Source: Lampris incognitus
Lineage: Eukaryota > Chordata > Actinopteri > Lampriformes > Lampridae
Length of the DNA: 64,000 bases
Direction: 5' to 3'
Assembly (NCBI RefSeq): GCF_029633865.1
Contig: NC_079230.1
Span: forward strand, 33,080,650-33,144,649
In this document: positions 23,317 to 33,714 of the stretch, piece after piece
Position numbering within the stretch: position 1 is the first letter of the stretch
Layout: each line of letters starts with the position of its first letter
Translations under genes and position numbers: made by a program
The notes under the pieces: model-generated
The model's input: the letters and a program-made list of their open reading frames with translations, nothing else
Database searches by the model: none
What the model was told of the DNA's origin: nothing

Positions 23317-26300
23317 GTTGCTGCTAGACGTACGTATGCTTTCTTCTGTAGGAGCAGAATGTACTTACAGACTAACTGTTGTGGTTACAACGCCTCGAGC
23401 TGCCTCCCCGGCACGTTCAAGCCACTCCCCCAGCTCGGACGTGCCGGAAACATCCGAGCGCTCGGCTCGCGCTCTGAGGAGACGAGCGCTGCGCTGCACC
23501 AGGTGTTTGCCATCATCCATCAGGCACACCTGCGGTAATCAGGCAGCCTTCTACAAGAAGTCTCCCAGAACACCACTTCGTGCTTCGACGTACTGAACCC
23601 CGCGACTCTCCCTCCGCGACTTCCACGGCTCCCCGCGTCCCCAGCGACCTTCACGTTTTTCCCCGGACCTCTCCAGCGATCTCCCCCCGTGTCTCTCTGC
23701 CTGGACCCCTCCTTTCGGACTTGACTTCCTGGATCTCGGACCCGGACTTCCTCGGACAACCCCTTTTGGATCACGGACTGGACTTGCTTGCCAGGTGCAC
23801 GCACATTATTCAACACCTCCTGGTTATTTACATACCGCACCACACATAGGCTAAAAACACTCACATAGTTATACACGCAAACCACTGGACACCACACAGT
23901 TTATTCACACATCCCACTAACAGGACGTCTTTGCACCATACATTCCCCCCACTCTATTCCATTTATTATTTAGTGGCAGTATTTGTTATCTCCCTTCCTT
24001 GTTATTCCCCTCCCCTAATAAAACCGCCTTTTGGATTTTGAACTGTCATCCTGTGTCTGTCTGCCTTGGGTTTCCCCACACGGGCCGGGTACTGGTGCGT
24101 GAGCATACCACTAACAGAGTTTCCAGAGCAGCGGAATGTACTTGTAGACTAACATAGTTTCTGTAGGGGCAGAATGTACTTACAGACTAACATAGTTTCT
24201 GTAGGGGCAGAATGTACTTACAGACTAACATAGTTTCTGTAGGGGCAGAATGTACTGACAGACTAACATAGTTTCTGTAGGGGCAGAATGTACTGACAGA
24301 CTAACATAGTTTCTGTAAGAGCAGAATGTACTGACAGACTAACATAGTTTCTGTAGGAGAATGTACTTACAGACTAACATAGTTTCTGTAGGGGCAGAAT
24401 GTACTGGCAGACTAACATAGTTTCTGTAGGGGCAGAATGTACTTACAGACTAACATAGTTTCTGTAGGAGAATGTACTTACAGACTAACATAGTTTCTGT
24501 AGGGGCAGAATGTACTGACAGACTAACATAGTTTCCGTAAGAGCAGAATGTACTTACAGACTAACATAGTTTCTGTAGAAGCAGAATGTACTTACAGACT
24601 AACATAGTTTCTGTAGGAGCAGAATGTACTTACAGACTAACATAGTTTCTGTAGGAGCAGAATGTACTTACAGACTAACATAGTTTCTGTAGGAGCAGAA
24701 TGTACTTACAGACTAACATAGTTTCTGTAGGGGCAGAATGTACTTGTAGACTAACATAGTTTCTGTAGGGGCAGAATGTACTGACAGCCTAACATAGTTT
24801 CCCTAAGAGCAGAATGTACTTACAGACTAACATAGTTTCTGTAGGGGCAGAATGTACTTACAGACTAACATAGTTTCTGTAGGGGCAGAATGTACTGACA
24901 GACTAACATAGTTTCTGTAGGAGAATGTACTTACAGACTAACATAGTTTCCCTAAGAGCAGAATGTACTTACAGACTAACATAGTTTCTGTAGGGGCGGA
25001 ATGTACTGACAGACTAACATAGTTTCTGTAGGGGCGGAATGTACTGACAGACTAACATAGTTTCCGTAAGAGCAGAATGTACTGACAGACTAACATAGTT
25101 TCCGTAAGAGCAGAATGTACTTACAGACTAACATAGTTTCTGTAGGGGCAGAATGTACTTACAGACTAACATAGTTTCTGTAGGAGCAGAATGTACTTAC
25201 AGACTAACATAGTTTCTGTAGGAGCAGAATGTACTTACAGACTAACATAGTTTCGGTAGGAGCAGAATGTACTGACAGACTAACATAGTTTCTGTAGGAG
25301 CAGAATGTACTGACAGACTAACATAGTTTCTGTAGGGGCAGAATGTACTTACAGACTAACATAGTTTCTGTAGGGGCAGAATGTACTGACAGCCTAACAT
25401 AGTTTCTGTAGGAGCAGAATGTACTTACAGACTAACATAGTTTCCCTAAGAGCAGAATGTACTTACAGACTAACATAGTTTCTGTAGGGGCGGAATGTAC
25501 TTACAGACTAACATAGTTTCTGTAGGGGCGGAATGTACTTACAGACTAACATAGTTTCTGTAAGAGCAGAATGTACTGACAGACTAACATAGTTTCCGTA
25601 AGAGCAGAATGTACTTACAGACCAACATAGTTTCTGTAGGGGCAGAATGTACTTACAGACTAACATAGTTTCTGTAGGAGCAGAATGTACTTACAGACTA
25701 ACATAGTTTCTGTAGGAGCAGAATGTACTTACAGACTAACATAGTTTCTGTAGGGGCAGAATGTACTGACAGACTAACATAGTTTCCGTAAGAGCAGAAT
25801 GTACTTACAGACTAACATAGTTTCTGTAAAAGCAGAATGTACTTACAGACTAACATAGTTTCTGTAGGAGCAGAATGTACTTACAGACTAACATAGTTTC
25901 TGTAGGAGCAGAATGTACTTACAGACTAACATAGTTTCTGTAGGGGCAGAATGTACTTGTAGACTAACATAGTTTCTGTAGGGGCAGAATGTACTGACAG
26001 CCTAACATAGTTTCCCTAAGAGCAGAATGTACTTACAGACTAACATAGTTTCTGTAGGGGCAGAATGTACTTACAGACTAACATAGTTTCTGTAGGGGCA
26101 GAATGTACTGACAGACTAACATAGTTTCTGTAGGAGAATGTACTTACAGACTAACATAGTTTCCCTAAGAGCAGAATGTACTTACAGACTAACATAGTTT
26201 CTGTAGGGGCGGAATGTACTGACAGACTAACATAGTTTCTGTAGGGGCGGAATGTACTGACAGACTAACATAGTTTCCGTAAGAGCAGAATGTACTGACA

Positions 26301-27628
26301 GACTAACATAGTTTCCGTAAGAGCAGAATGTACTTACAGACTAACATAGTTTCTGTAGGGGCAGAATGTACTTACAGACTAACATAGTTTCTGTAGGAGC
26401 AGAATGTACTTACAGACTAACATAGTTTCGGTAGGAGCAGAATGTACTGACAGACTAACATAGTTTCTGTAGGAGCAGAATGTACTGACAGACTAACATA
26501 GTTTCTGTAGGGGCAGAATGTACTTACAGACTAACATAGTTTCTGTAGGGGCAGAATGTACTGACAGCCTAACATAGTTTCTGTAGGAGCAGAATGTACT
26601 TACAGACTAACATAGTTTCCCTAAGAGCAGAATGTACTTACAGACTAACATAGTTTCTGTAGGGACGGAATGTACTTACAGACTAACATAGTTTCTGTAG
26701 GGGCGGAATGTACTTACAGACTAACATAGTTTCTGTAAGAGCAGAATGTACTGACAGACTAACATAGTTTCCGTAAGAGCAGAATGTACTTACAGACCAA
26801 CATAGTTTCTGTAGGGGCAGAATGTACTTACAGACTAACATAGTTTCTGTAGGAGCAGAATGTACTTACAGACTAACATAGTTTCTGTAGGAGCAGAATG
26901 TACTTACAGACTAACATAGTTTCGGTAGGAGCAGAATGTACTGACAGACTAACATAGTTTCTGTAAGGGCAGAATGTACTTACAGACTAACATAGTTTCT
27001 GTAGGGGCAGAATGTACTGACAGCCTAACATAGTTTCTGTAGGAGCAGAATGTACTTACAGACTAACATAGTTTCCGTAAGAGCAGAATGTACTGACAGA
27101 CTAACATAGTTTCCGTAAGAGCAGAATGTACTTACAGACCAACATAGTTTCTGTAGGGGCAGAATGTACTTACAGACTAACATAGTTTCTGTAGGAGCAG
27201 AATGTACTTACAGACTAACATAGTTTCTGTAGGAGCAGAATGTACTTACAGACTAACATAGTTTCGGTAGGAGCAGAATGTACTGACAGACTAACATAGT
27301 TTCCGTAAGAGCAGAATGTACTTACAGACTAACATAGTTTCTGTAGGGGCAGAATGTACTTACAGACTAACATAGTTTCTGTAGGAGCAGAATGTACTTA
27401 CAGACTAACATAGTTTCTGTAGGAGCAGAATGTACTTACAGACTAACATAGTTTCGGTAGGAGCAGAATGTACTGACAGACTAACATAGTTTCTGTAGGA
27501 GCAGAATGTACTGACAGCCTAACATAGTTTCTGTAGGAGCAGAATGTACTTACAGACTAACATAGTTTCTGTAGGGGCAGAATGTACTGACAGACTAACA
27601 TAGTTTCTGTAGGGACAGAATGTACTGA
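23317..27628. repeat. 38-bp minisatellite, about 93 copies, interrupted by a solo LTR
   Basis: The unit reads acagactaacatagtttctg then taggggcagaatgtactt. Variants include taggagcag, taagagcag, tttccctaag, tttccgtaag, gggcgg, a shortened taggagaatg, and tactgacag for tacttacag. About one and a half units lie left of the LTR (23,317-23,376) and about 92 to its right (24,111-27,628). A variant block recurs about 1,213 bp apart (taggagaatg at 24,917 and 26,130), showing large-scale internal duplication. No sequence relation to the other 38-bp array at 0.9-3.7 kb is apparent. Confidence 0.95.
23377..24110 (+). mobile_element. Solo LTR with perfect 5-bp target-site duplication
   Basis: The insert starts tgttgtggttacaacgcctc and ends gtgcgtgagcatacca, giving the TG...CA termini of a long terminal repeat. 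It is flanked by ctaac on both sides (23,372-23,376 and 24,111-24,115), exactly where the surrounding 38-bp unit has a single ctaac. Length is 734 bp. Near the 3' end, taataaaaccgcc at about 24,017 could be the polyadenylation signal, followed by a U5-like gtctgtctgccttgggtttc. No internal retroviral domain is present. I infer LTR-LTR recombination. The family is not determined and it differs from the LTRs at 45.6 and 52.7 kb. Confidence 0.85.
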
Positions 27629-28072
27629 ATCTTGTGACATACATGATTAATTAATAATTTCAGGGCTCAGTACCTGGCGACTGGCATGGGCGCAATTTCA
27701 TGAATACAGGGATGGCATCCAGCGCTTTACCTGGGCCCTCGTCCATAGGGTTAGTGGTTGTGTCAGGAAGGGCATCCGATGTAACATTTTGCCAGCCCAT
27801 CATGCGGATTGACAAGACCGCTGTCGGTGCTGTGCCCTCACAGGGTACCGATGGAAACTGTCGAATCTGCTGTGGTGACCCCTGGGAAACGGAACAAGCC
27901 GAAAGGAGAAGAGGGCTCAGTACAGATATGCATGGTGTCTTGTGCTAGCAGCCCAACGCCAAAGTGTGAATAAGGGCTCGTCTGACGTGTTCATACAAAA
28001 AATGACTCCTAGTAGGCAGAACTAATACGAGGTAAATTGGGTGTTTTTAGTATTACTGACATACTACATAGG
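27629..28072 (+). mobile_element. LINE 3'-end fragment (about 27,664-27,925)
   Basis: Contains gtgtcaggaagggcatccga, catgcggattgacaagacc, ctgtggtgacccctgg and gaaacggaacaagccgaaag. The order 'aagggcatccg ... catgcgg ... gctgtggcgacccc ... agcagccgaaag' is the usual 3' end of a fish RTE-like LINE. There is no coding part left. Confidence 0.5.
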
Positions 28073-28437
28073 GGCGGCATGGTGGCGCAATGGTTAGCGC
28101 AGTCGCAAGAAGGTCCTGGGTTCGAGCCCCGGGGTAGTCCAACCTTGGGGGTGGTCCCGGGTCGTCCTCTGTGTGGAGTTGGCATGTTCTCCCCGTGTCT
28201 GTGTGGGTTTCCTCCGGGGGCTCCGGTTTCCTCCCACAGTCCCAACACATGTAGGTCAGGTGACTCACCCGTACTAAATTGACCCTAGGTGTGTGTGTGT
28301 GTGTGCACGCGCGCGTGTGATGGCCTGGCGGCCTGTCCAGGGTGTCTCCCCACCTGCCTCCCAATGACTGCTGGGATAGACTCCACCACCCCTATAACTC
28401 TGAGAGCAGGATAAGCGGGTCAGATAATGGATGGATG
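28073..28437 (+). mobile_element. tRNA-derived SINE, family 1, near complete
   Basis: Head ggcggcatggtggcgcaatg with A-box-like tggcgcaatgg, and B-box ggttcgagccc at about 28,119. The body includes gggtttcctccgggggctcc, acatgtaggtcaggtgactc (the single-copy ancestor of the 24-bp VNTR at 18 kb), a (tg)n(cg)n tract and ggcctggcggcctgtcc. The tail is gagagcaggataagcgggtc then ggatggatg. Flanks share gacatac (left tgacatactacatag, right tgacatacatag), probably a decayed target-site duplication. Confidence 0.85.
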
Positions 28438-29228
28438 ACATACATAGACAGAGGCTGAAGTAATAAACCTGAAACGTCAGATGATTTAAATCATTACCCC
28501 ACCATCGCGTGTTTACCATGTAATAAGTCGAAGTAGATGCAGATGGGTGCAGATAGGCGTGGGGGTGTGATTACTTTAAGTGCCTATCTACAGTAGGGTG
28601 CAAATATCATACAATAGTATAGATTTAAATAACGAATTAAATAACGGTTGTACAGAAAACAGCTTTTAACAGGTGTCTGACATTCAGATTTGACCAGAAA
28701 TGTAAAGCGCTTTGAGTGGCTGTCGCAGCTGTATGAAATGCAACTTGATTGATTGATTGATTGATTGATTGATAGAGTGCTTATGATAAGATAAGATAGA
28801 CCTTTACTGATCCCTATAGGGGAAATTCAATTGAGACGCAGCAGCACAGGGGAGAGTCATTAATATCAAAGACAGAAATTTCCATAAATAGCTACATATC
28901 CAAAAAAATAAAGGAAGAAAACATGAGTCGTGGATCCAGTTTGCTGTATAATGCATGTGTGTATATACTGTACGTATACAAGCTGTGGCTGTGGCTCTAG
29001 CCACTTACAGGTTATGTTAACGAGTTTGTAAGTCCTGCTTCTGCAGCACGGCATGCTGGGACTCAGGATCAGGGTTAACGTGAGTTCAGGTGGCGCTCCC
29101 TGATGCCCGGCACTGGGTGGCAAAATTGAATTGAGTAGCATATTGAAATGTATTCTTGTTTTAGACATGTCCAGTTCCTGAGCTAAAGCACCAATCCCGC
29201 CACAGCTTGCAGTATTTTCAAGGACAGT
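28438..29228. other. Spacer with small interspersed-repeat fragments
   Basis: At 28,690-28,775, gtaaagcgctttgagtggct is followed by a (ttga)n run, a common end of vertebrate L2-type or SINE elements. At 28,786-28,830, gataagatagacctttactg then atccctataggggaaatt matches another frequent fish repeat end. Elsewhere no gene is seen. Confidence 0.4.
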
Positions 29229-29777
29229 CATGGGGGACAAGAGAAGAAACTTTAAGTCCTCATGGTATTCCCATCACAAGTGGAAGCACTTTGGCCTTCA
29301 TAGCACTGGATCAGTTTTCACTTCATACTATAAAAACTGGGAAAAGGCCATGTTCTGAGACGGAGGCTTTGCTCCCCGTGCCGAGTCTGAAGCACACATC
29401 AGTGCTATGTTAACATGGAAGAAGGTTGAGAACGAAGAAAGACACAAGACACCTTTGATGAATAAACTGTCACAAGAGCACACAAAACAGACACAGCAGA
29501 ACCAGGGTTATATTAAAAGGGTAGCTGAACTTTTACTGTTAACTGCTACAAAAAACATGGCACAAAGGGCCATAGGGACTCGGAGACACATGATTCTCAC
29601 AAAAAGGGAAACCTCCTTGCTATATGAGAGATTATTGGTAATCACAACACAGTTGTTAAAAAGAAATTGAAAGGAGCTCATAATGCTAAGTACACAAGCC
29701 ACCATACCCAAAAACAAATGTTGAACACTTTAGCAGAAATGGTGCACTCCGCCATTATCAGTGAGGTCAAGGAAAGT
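29229..29777 (+). pseudogene. hAT transposase relic, N-terminal part
   Basis: From the ATG at 29,229 the translation shows pieces of a TTF-type zinc finger and DUF4371-like region of ZMYM1-type hAT transposases. Recognisable pieces are an SSWYSHHKW-like stretch, SEAHISAMLTWKKVE, and near the end NAKYTSHHTQKQML with SAIISEVKESQ. Several frame changes and stops are needed to follow it, so it is dead. It stops where the LINE begins (about 29,780). The C-terminal dimerisation part follows after the LINE at 30.48 kb. The catalytic middle of the protein is missing. Confidence 0.55.
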
Positions 29778-29784
29778 CAAATTT

Positions 29785-30470
29785 TGTTGAGTTTAAGTAT
29801 CTCGGGGTCTTGTTCACGAGTGAGGGTAGGATGGAGCGGGAGATTGACAGGTGGATTGGTGCAGCATCAGCAGTAATGTGGACGTTGTACCGGACTGTTG
29901 TGGTGAAGAGGGAGCTGAGCCGGAAGGCAAAGCTCTCAGTTTACCAGTCAGTCTTCGTTCCAACCCTCACCGATGGTCATGAGCTTTGGGTAGTGACCGA
30001 AAGCGTGACATCGTGGATACAAGCGGCTGAAATGAGTTTCCTCCGTAGGGTGTCTGGGCTCAGCCTTAGAGATAGGGTGAGGAGCTCGGACATCTGGAGG
30101 GAGCTCGGAGTAGAGCCACTGCTCCTTCGCATCGAAAGGAGCCAGTTGAGGTGGTTCGGGCATCTGATTAGGATGCTTCCTGGCCGCCCTCCTGTGGAGG
30201 TTTACCGGGCAGGATCAACTGGGAGTAGACCCCGGGGTAGACCCAGAACTGGCTGGAGGGACGACATGTCCAGTCTGGCCTGGGAATACCCTGGGATCCC
30301 CCAGGAGGAGCTGGAGGGCGTTGCTGGGGAGAGGGACGTCTGGAGTGCCCTACTTAGCTTGCTGCCACCGTGACCCGACCCCGGAGAAGCAGCTGAAGAT
30401 GAGATGAGACGAGACGAGACGAGACGAGACGAGACGAGACGAGATGAGACGAGATGAGAGATGGATTACA
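29785..30470 (+). pseudogene. 5'-truncated LINE, C-terminal reverse-transcriptase region
   Basis: An open frame from about 29,785 to 30,373 reads VEFKYLGVLFTSEGRM, then RELSRKAKLSVYQSVF, IQAAEMSFLRRVSG, LLRIERSQLRWFGHLIRM, GRPRTGWRDDMSSLAWE and WSALLSLLPP. This is the C-terminal tail of a non-LTR retrotransposon polyprotein common in fish; I do not assign the clade. It lacks the catalytic FADD box and everything upstream, as expected for 5' truncation. The stop is followed by a very short 3' UTR (cccgaccccggagaagcag) and a (gagac)n tail at 30,406-30,460. It lies inside the hAT relic. Confidence 0.75.
30406..30460. repeat. (GAGAC)n tail of the LINE
   Basis: About ten gagac or gagat units follow the LINE 3' UTR directly, the usual position of the microsatellite tail of such elements. 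Confidence 0.85.
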
Positions 30471-30479
30471 CCAGTAAAA

Positions 30480-30850
30480 ATAATCCCAGAGAGGAAAATC
30501 CAGGCAGGCATAGGGAAACCTTCTAGTATAGCTGACCTCACAAAATTCATCGAGCAATATCATGAGGTGCTTCATGAACTCTTTAGATTGTGTGAAATAG
30601 CAGTCACCATACCTGTGAGTATAGCTGCGTGTGAAAGGAGATTCTCAGTACTCGGTGTCATTAAAACTTACTTGAAACCAACCATAGACGATGACAGCTT
30701 GACCATCTGGCTGTTTTGTGAACCAGTTTGCCTTAAATCACAACCACCGCAGAATATGACGTTTGTCAGGTTGTTTAACATAAGAGACTTACGTGTAATT
30801 ATCTTGTGTTATTTAAACTGTAATTCTCTTATGAGCTTTATCACTTATTA
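30480..30850 (+). pseudogene. hAT transposase relic, C-terminal dimerisation domain
   Basis: The frame around 30,520-30,720 reads LTKFIEQYHEVLHELFRLCE, then IAVTIPVSIAACERRFSVL and IKTYLKPTIDDDSLTIWL. The block 'E-A-TIPVS-A-CER-FS-L--IKT-LR--M-DDRL--L' is the hallmark of the hAT C-terminal dimerisation domain. The region is open for about 135 codons, but the part upstream is LINE tail. Together with 29,229-29,777 it represents one decayed transposase copy. No terminal inverted repeats were found. Confidence 0.6.
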
Positions 30851-30867
30851 AAAAAGCATAACTTTGG

Positions 30868-31045
30868 GGCATCTGGGTTCGCTGGTTCAAACCCCCGTGT
30901 TACCTCCGGCTTGTTCAGGCATCCCTACAGGCGCAATTGGCCGTGTCTGCAGGTAGGAAGCTGGCTGTGGGTATGTGTCCTGGTCCCTGATATGTCCTCA
31001 TGGTATACGTCTACACGACTATCGCTGTCGCCTGCATAAGTCAAG
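30868..31045 (+). mobile_element. Degenerate tRNA-derived SINE (family 2)
   Basis: Contains catctgggttcgctggttca, cccccgtgttacctccggct, tccctacaggcgcaattggc, cgtgtctgcaggtaggaagc and tgggtatgtgtcctggtc. The order matches the family 2 SINE at 63.85 kb and, reversed, at 52.8 kb. It is followed by an (aaac)n tract at about 31,066-31,092. Confidence 0.6.
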
Positions 31046-31264
31046 GACAAGAGTAAGTGACCAAAAAACAAAACAAACAAACAAACAAACCAAAAACTGA
31101 CTATCTGGTCTGCAGCGATTTGCCACCCAGAAAAGAAAAATAACAACGAGACATCAGTTTGTGTGCCACCCCGATAAGTAATGGCCTCCGCCTGGCCACC
31201 CCTGCCTCCTCCACTGGCACCATCCTGACCTGACTTGACTAACTTAACAAATTCATTAAAGTTT

Positions 31265-31570
31265 ATGGGGGGCACAGTGGTTAGCAGCGTTGCCTCACAG
31301 CAAGAAGGTCCTGGGTTCGAACCCCAGGCCGTCCCGGGTCGTCCTCTGTGTGGCGTTTGCATGTTCTCCTCGTGTCTGCGTGGGTTTCCTCCCACCATCA
31401 GAAAGACATGCATGTTCGGGTTAATACTCCTGCCTGTGCCCCTGAGCAAGGCAATGGAAAGAAGAGGCGGAGTTGGCCCCCGGCTGCTATACAGTAGGAT
31501 GGTTACCTGCAGAGACACGCGTCTTGTTACTCCTCATCACCCTTCAGAGGAAATCACAACAGTTTAATGT
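31265..31570 (+). mobile_element. tRNA-derived SINE, family 1 variant
   Basis: Starts tggggggcacagtggttagc, with B-box ggttcgaaccc at about 31,314. It continues with ctctgtgtggcgtttgcatg and cctgtgcccctgagcaaggc. The tail shares tgctatacagtaggatggtt and acacgcgtc with the copy at 13.25 kb. Confidence 0.75.
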
Positions 31571-31795
31571 TGTAGAGTGCTGGGACTTACAGGTCCACTT
31601 AGGCCAGATAGCGCTCCAGTGCAGCACAGCACGTGGCCAGGTCTCCAGTAAGCTCATGTGATGGGTTTAGTCCACAACACTATGTGGGCTATGTTTCTGA
31701 CAGGCTGGTCACGCAGGCCAGCCCAGCACAACCAACTGCTTGTCATGGGAAACGTACCGTACCAAGCCCGCTGCGGCGTGCTTTTACTTTGAAGG

Positions 31796-31836
<41 letters not shown>

Positions 31837-32158
31837 GGTGGGGTGACTCGAGTCACGTGTTATCCATGCATTACAACTCCTTCACTCCACGCTTGTGCGA
31901 AAACAAACACTACTACTTTAAACACCTTTGCTTCGACTGAGAAGCACATGCAAGGCTGGTTTCTGATGAACTACGTGTTGTGTAGGCGTGGTGGACTTCC
32001 CGGCCCGGGCCGGGTCGTGGTGGACTTCCCGGCCCGGGTCTGAAGAACGCATCTGAAAACCAGACTGTCTGCTCCAACGCCAACGTCTGGGAAACGTGTA
32101 GTGTTGCATTCGCTGGGTCTGCTTGTGTTTGTTGTAGATGTGCAGGGAACAGAAGCAC
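31571..32158. other. Spacer with a TG microsatellite
   Basis: A (tg)n tract lies at about 31,798-31,833. At 31,998-32,038 two copies of a roughly 26-bp unit, gtggacttcccggcccgg plus 8 bases, sit in tandem. No gene recognised. Confidence 0.45.
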
Positions 32159-32913
32159 ACATGCTGCACGGTGTGGTGCTGCACGGTGTGGTGCTGCACG
32201 GTGTGGTGCTGCACGGTGTGGTGCTGCACGGTGTGGTGCTGCACGGTGTGGTGCTGCACGGTGTGGTGCTGCACGATGTGGTGCTGCACGATGTGGTGCT
32301 GCACGATGTGGTGCTGCACGGTGTGGTGCTGCACGGTGTGGTGCTGCACGATGTGGTGCCGCACGGTGTGGTGCCGCACGGTGTGGTGCCGCACGATGTG
32401 GTGCCGCACGATGTGGTGCTGCACGGTGTGGTGCTGCACGGTGTGGTGCTGCACGGTGTGGTGCTGCACGGTGTGGTGCTGCACGGTGTGGTGCTGCACG
32501 ATGTGGTGCTGCACGGTGTGGTGCTGCACGGTGTGGTCCTGCACGGTGTGGTGCCGCACGGTGTGGTGCCGCACGGTGTGGTGCTGCACGATGTGGTGCT
32601 GCACGGTGTGGTGCTGCACGGTGTGGTGCTGCACGATGTGGTGCTGCACGGTGTGGTGCTGCACGGTGTGGTGCTGCACGGTGTGGTGCTGCACGGTGTG
32701 GTGCTGCACGATGTGGTGCTGCACGATGTGGTGCTGCACGATGTGGGTGTGGTGCTGCACGATGTGGTGCCGCACGGTGTGGTGCCGCACGGTGTGGTGC
32801 CGCACGGTGTGGTGCTGCACGGTGTGGTGCTGCACGATGTGGTGCCGCACGGTGTGGTGCCGCACGGTGTGGTGCCGCACGGTGTGGTGCCGCACGGTGT
32901 GGTGCTGCACGGC
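32159..32913. repeat. 15-bp minisatellite, about 50 copies
   Basis: The unit is ggtgtggtgctgcac, with gatgtggtgctgcac and ggtgtggtgccgcac variants in blocks. One unit has a 6-bp insertion (gatgtgggtgtggtgc, near 32,742). The period is a multiple of three, so five or more frames stay open (GVVLH on +, RAAPH on -). The array ends about 70 bp before a candidate exon acceptor at 32,981. Confidence 0.95.
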
Positions 32914-32981
32914 AGAACACACACCACCCATGCCCTGTTTCCCTTTGGTTTGTTCACATGACGCCTCCGTGTTTGCTGCAG

Positions 32982-33042
32982 GCGCAGCAGCACTGGACTC
33001 GTACTACACGTTCAGACCAGTTCAACTGAGTCTGGACTCACT
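32982..33042 (+). CDS. Candidate internal exon (61 nt) of an unidentified gene
   Basis: A pyrimidine-rich tract, cgcctccgtgtttgctgcag, is followed by 61 nt and a near-consensus donor ct|gtaagtgc (GT at 33,043). Two frames are open. The one that joins in phase with the next candidate exon reads RSSTGLVLHVQTSSTESGLT. The other (AAALDSYYTFRPVQLSLDSL) would hit a stop if spliced to the exon at 33,232. I do not recognise the protein. A 15-bp minisatellite lies immediately upstream, in what would be the intron. Confidence 0.4.
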
Positions 33043-33231
33043 GTAAGTGCTCTGAGCCGCTTCTGTCCTCAGTGCGGCTGTCTGGTGCTCTACTCCCGCC
33101 GCCACCGCAGCTTACAGGACCGGGGTGTGACTGTGAAATGAGGCAGATGTGCGTGTCTGTCCTCATTTGTTGTCTCATACTGTGTGATGTTTACCCCGTT
33201 CGTTTTTCTTTCATCTGATTGGTCCATCCAG

Positions 33232-33315
33232 CTGGAGGAGGAGCTCCGAGAGCGCCTCCTGAAGAACAGTGTAGGTGGTACCATCAGTCAGGAGCTGAAG
33301 GTCAAGTTACAAGAG
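33232..33315 (+). CDS. Candidate internal exon (84 nt) encoding a charged helix
   Basis: After ttctttcatctgattggtcc and atccag, the frame from 33,232 reads LEEELRERLLKNSVGG then TISQELKVKLQE and meets a donor-like gag|gtcaga at 33,316. The 84-nt length is a multiple of three, and the exon begins in phase 0, matching the end of the upstream candidate in one frame. The alternating leucine and charged residues look like a helix or coiled coil, or a LisH-like segment, but I cannot name the family. The donor is weaker than the upstream one. Confidence 0.4.
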
Positions 33316-33539
33316 GTCAGACTCTGTCCAGGAAACAAAACGGTAGAAATAAGACCTTCCGTGACAACCGGGAACGAATGAGCAGAGGGGCAGTTATCAC
33401 TTGGCTAGTGCAGGTGTCAGTGTTTTATTCCCCTGCAGTTAAAACCGCCTGTTTTTATCGACCAAACAGCCCCTCTATGGTCCATAAAAACACTGCGAAG
33501 CCCCTTGAAGCAAATTTGTCATTTGTGATATTAGGCTAT

Positions 33540-33705
33540 ACAAATAGAGGAGAAGAGGAGGGCCAAAGAGGAGGTGTATGGATGTGGTGAGGGAGGACAT
33601 GCAGGTGGCTGGTGTGACGGAGGAAGATGCAGGAAGAGATGGAAATGGATGATCCGCTGTGGCGCCCCCTAACGGGAGCAGCCGAAGGTAAGAGGAGGAG
33701 GGGGA
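33540..33705 (+). mobile_element. LINE 3' end fragment (RTE-like)
   Basis: The fragment gagaagaggagggccaaaga, gtatggatgtggtgagggag, gacatgcaggtggctggtgt and atccgctgtggcgcccccta then acgggagcagccgaag is nearly the same as 35,235-35,385 of the longer copy. About 9 bp between gatgca and ggaagagatgg are missing relative to it. It is followed by an aggagg tract. Confidence 0.7.
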
Positions 33706-33714
33706 GGCTATACA

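Noticed and set aside
23580..23849. 89-codon proline/serine-rich frame inside the solo LTR
   Set aside because: It lies within a region defined as an LTR by its TG...CA ends and duplication, and resembles no known protein.
928..27628. The two 38-bp arrays (0.9 and 24 kb) being the same family
   Set aside because: Same period but no shared core: one is gatgtcattag/gttgaaatg, the other agactaacatag/gcagaatgtac.
31913..32993. Histidine-, cysteine- or alanine-rich frames of about 300-340 residues in the 15-bp array
   Set aside because: Open in several frames on both strands; no start context, signal peptide or family resemblance.
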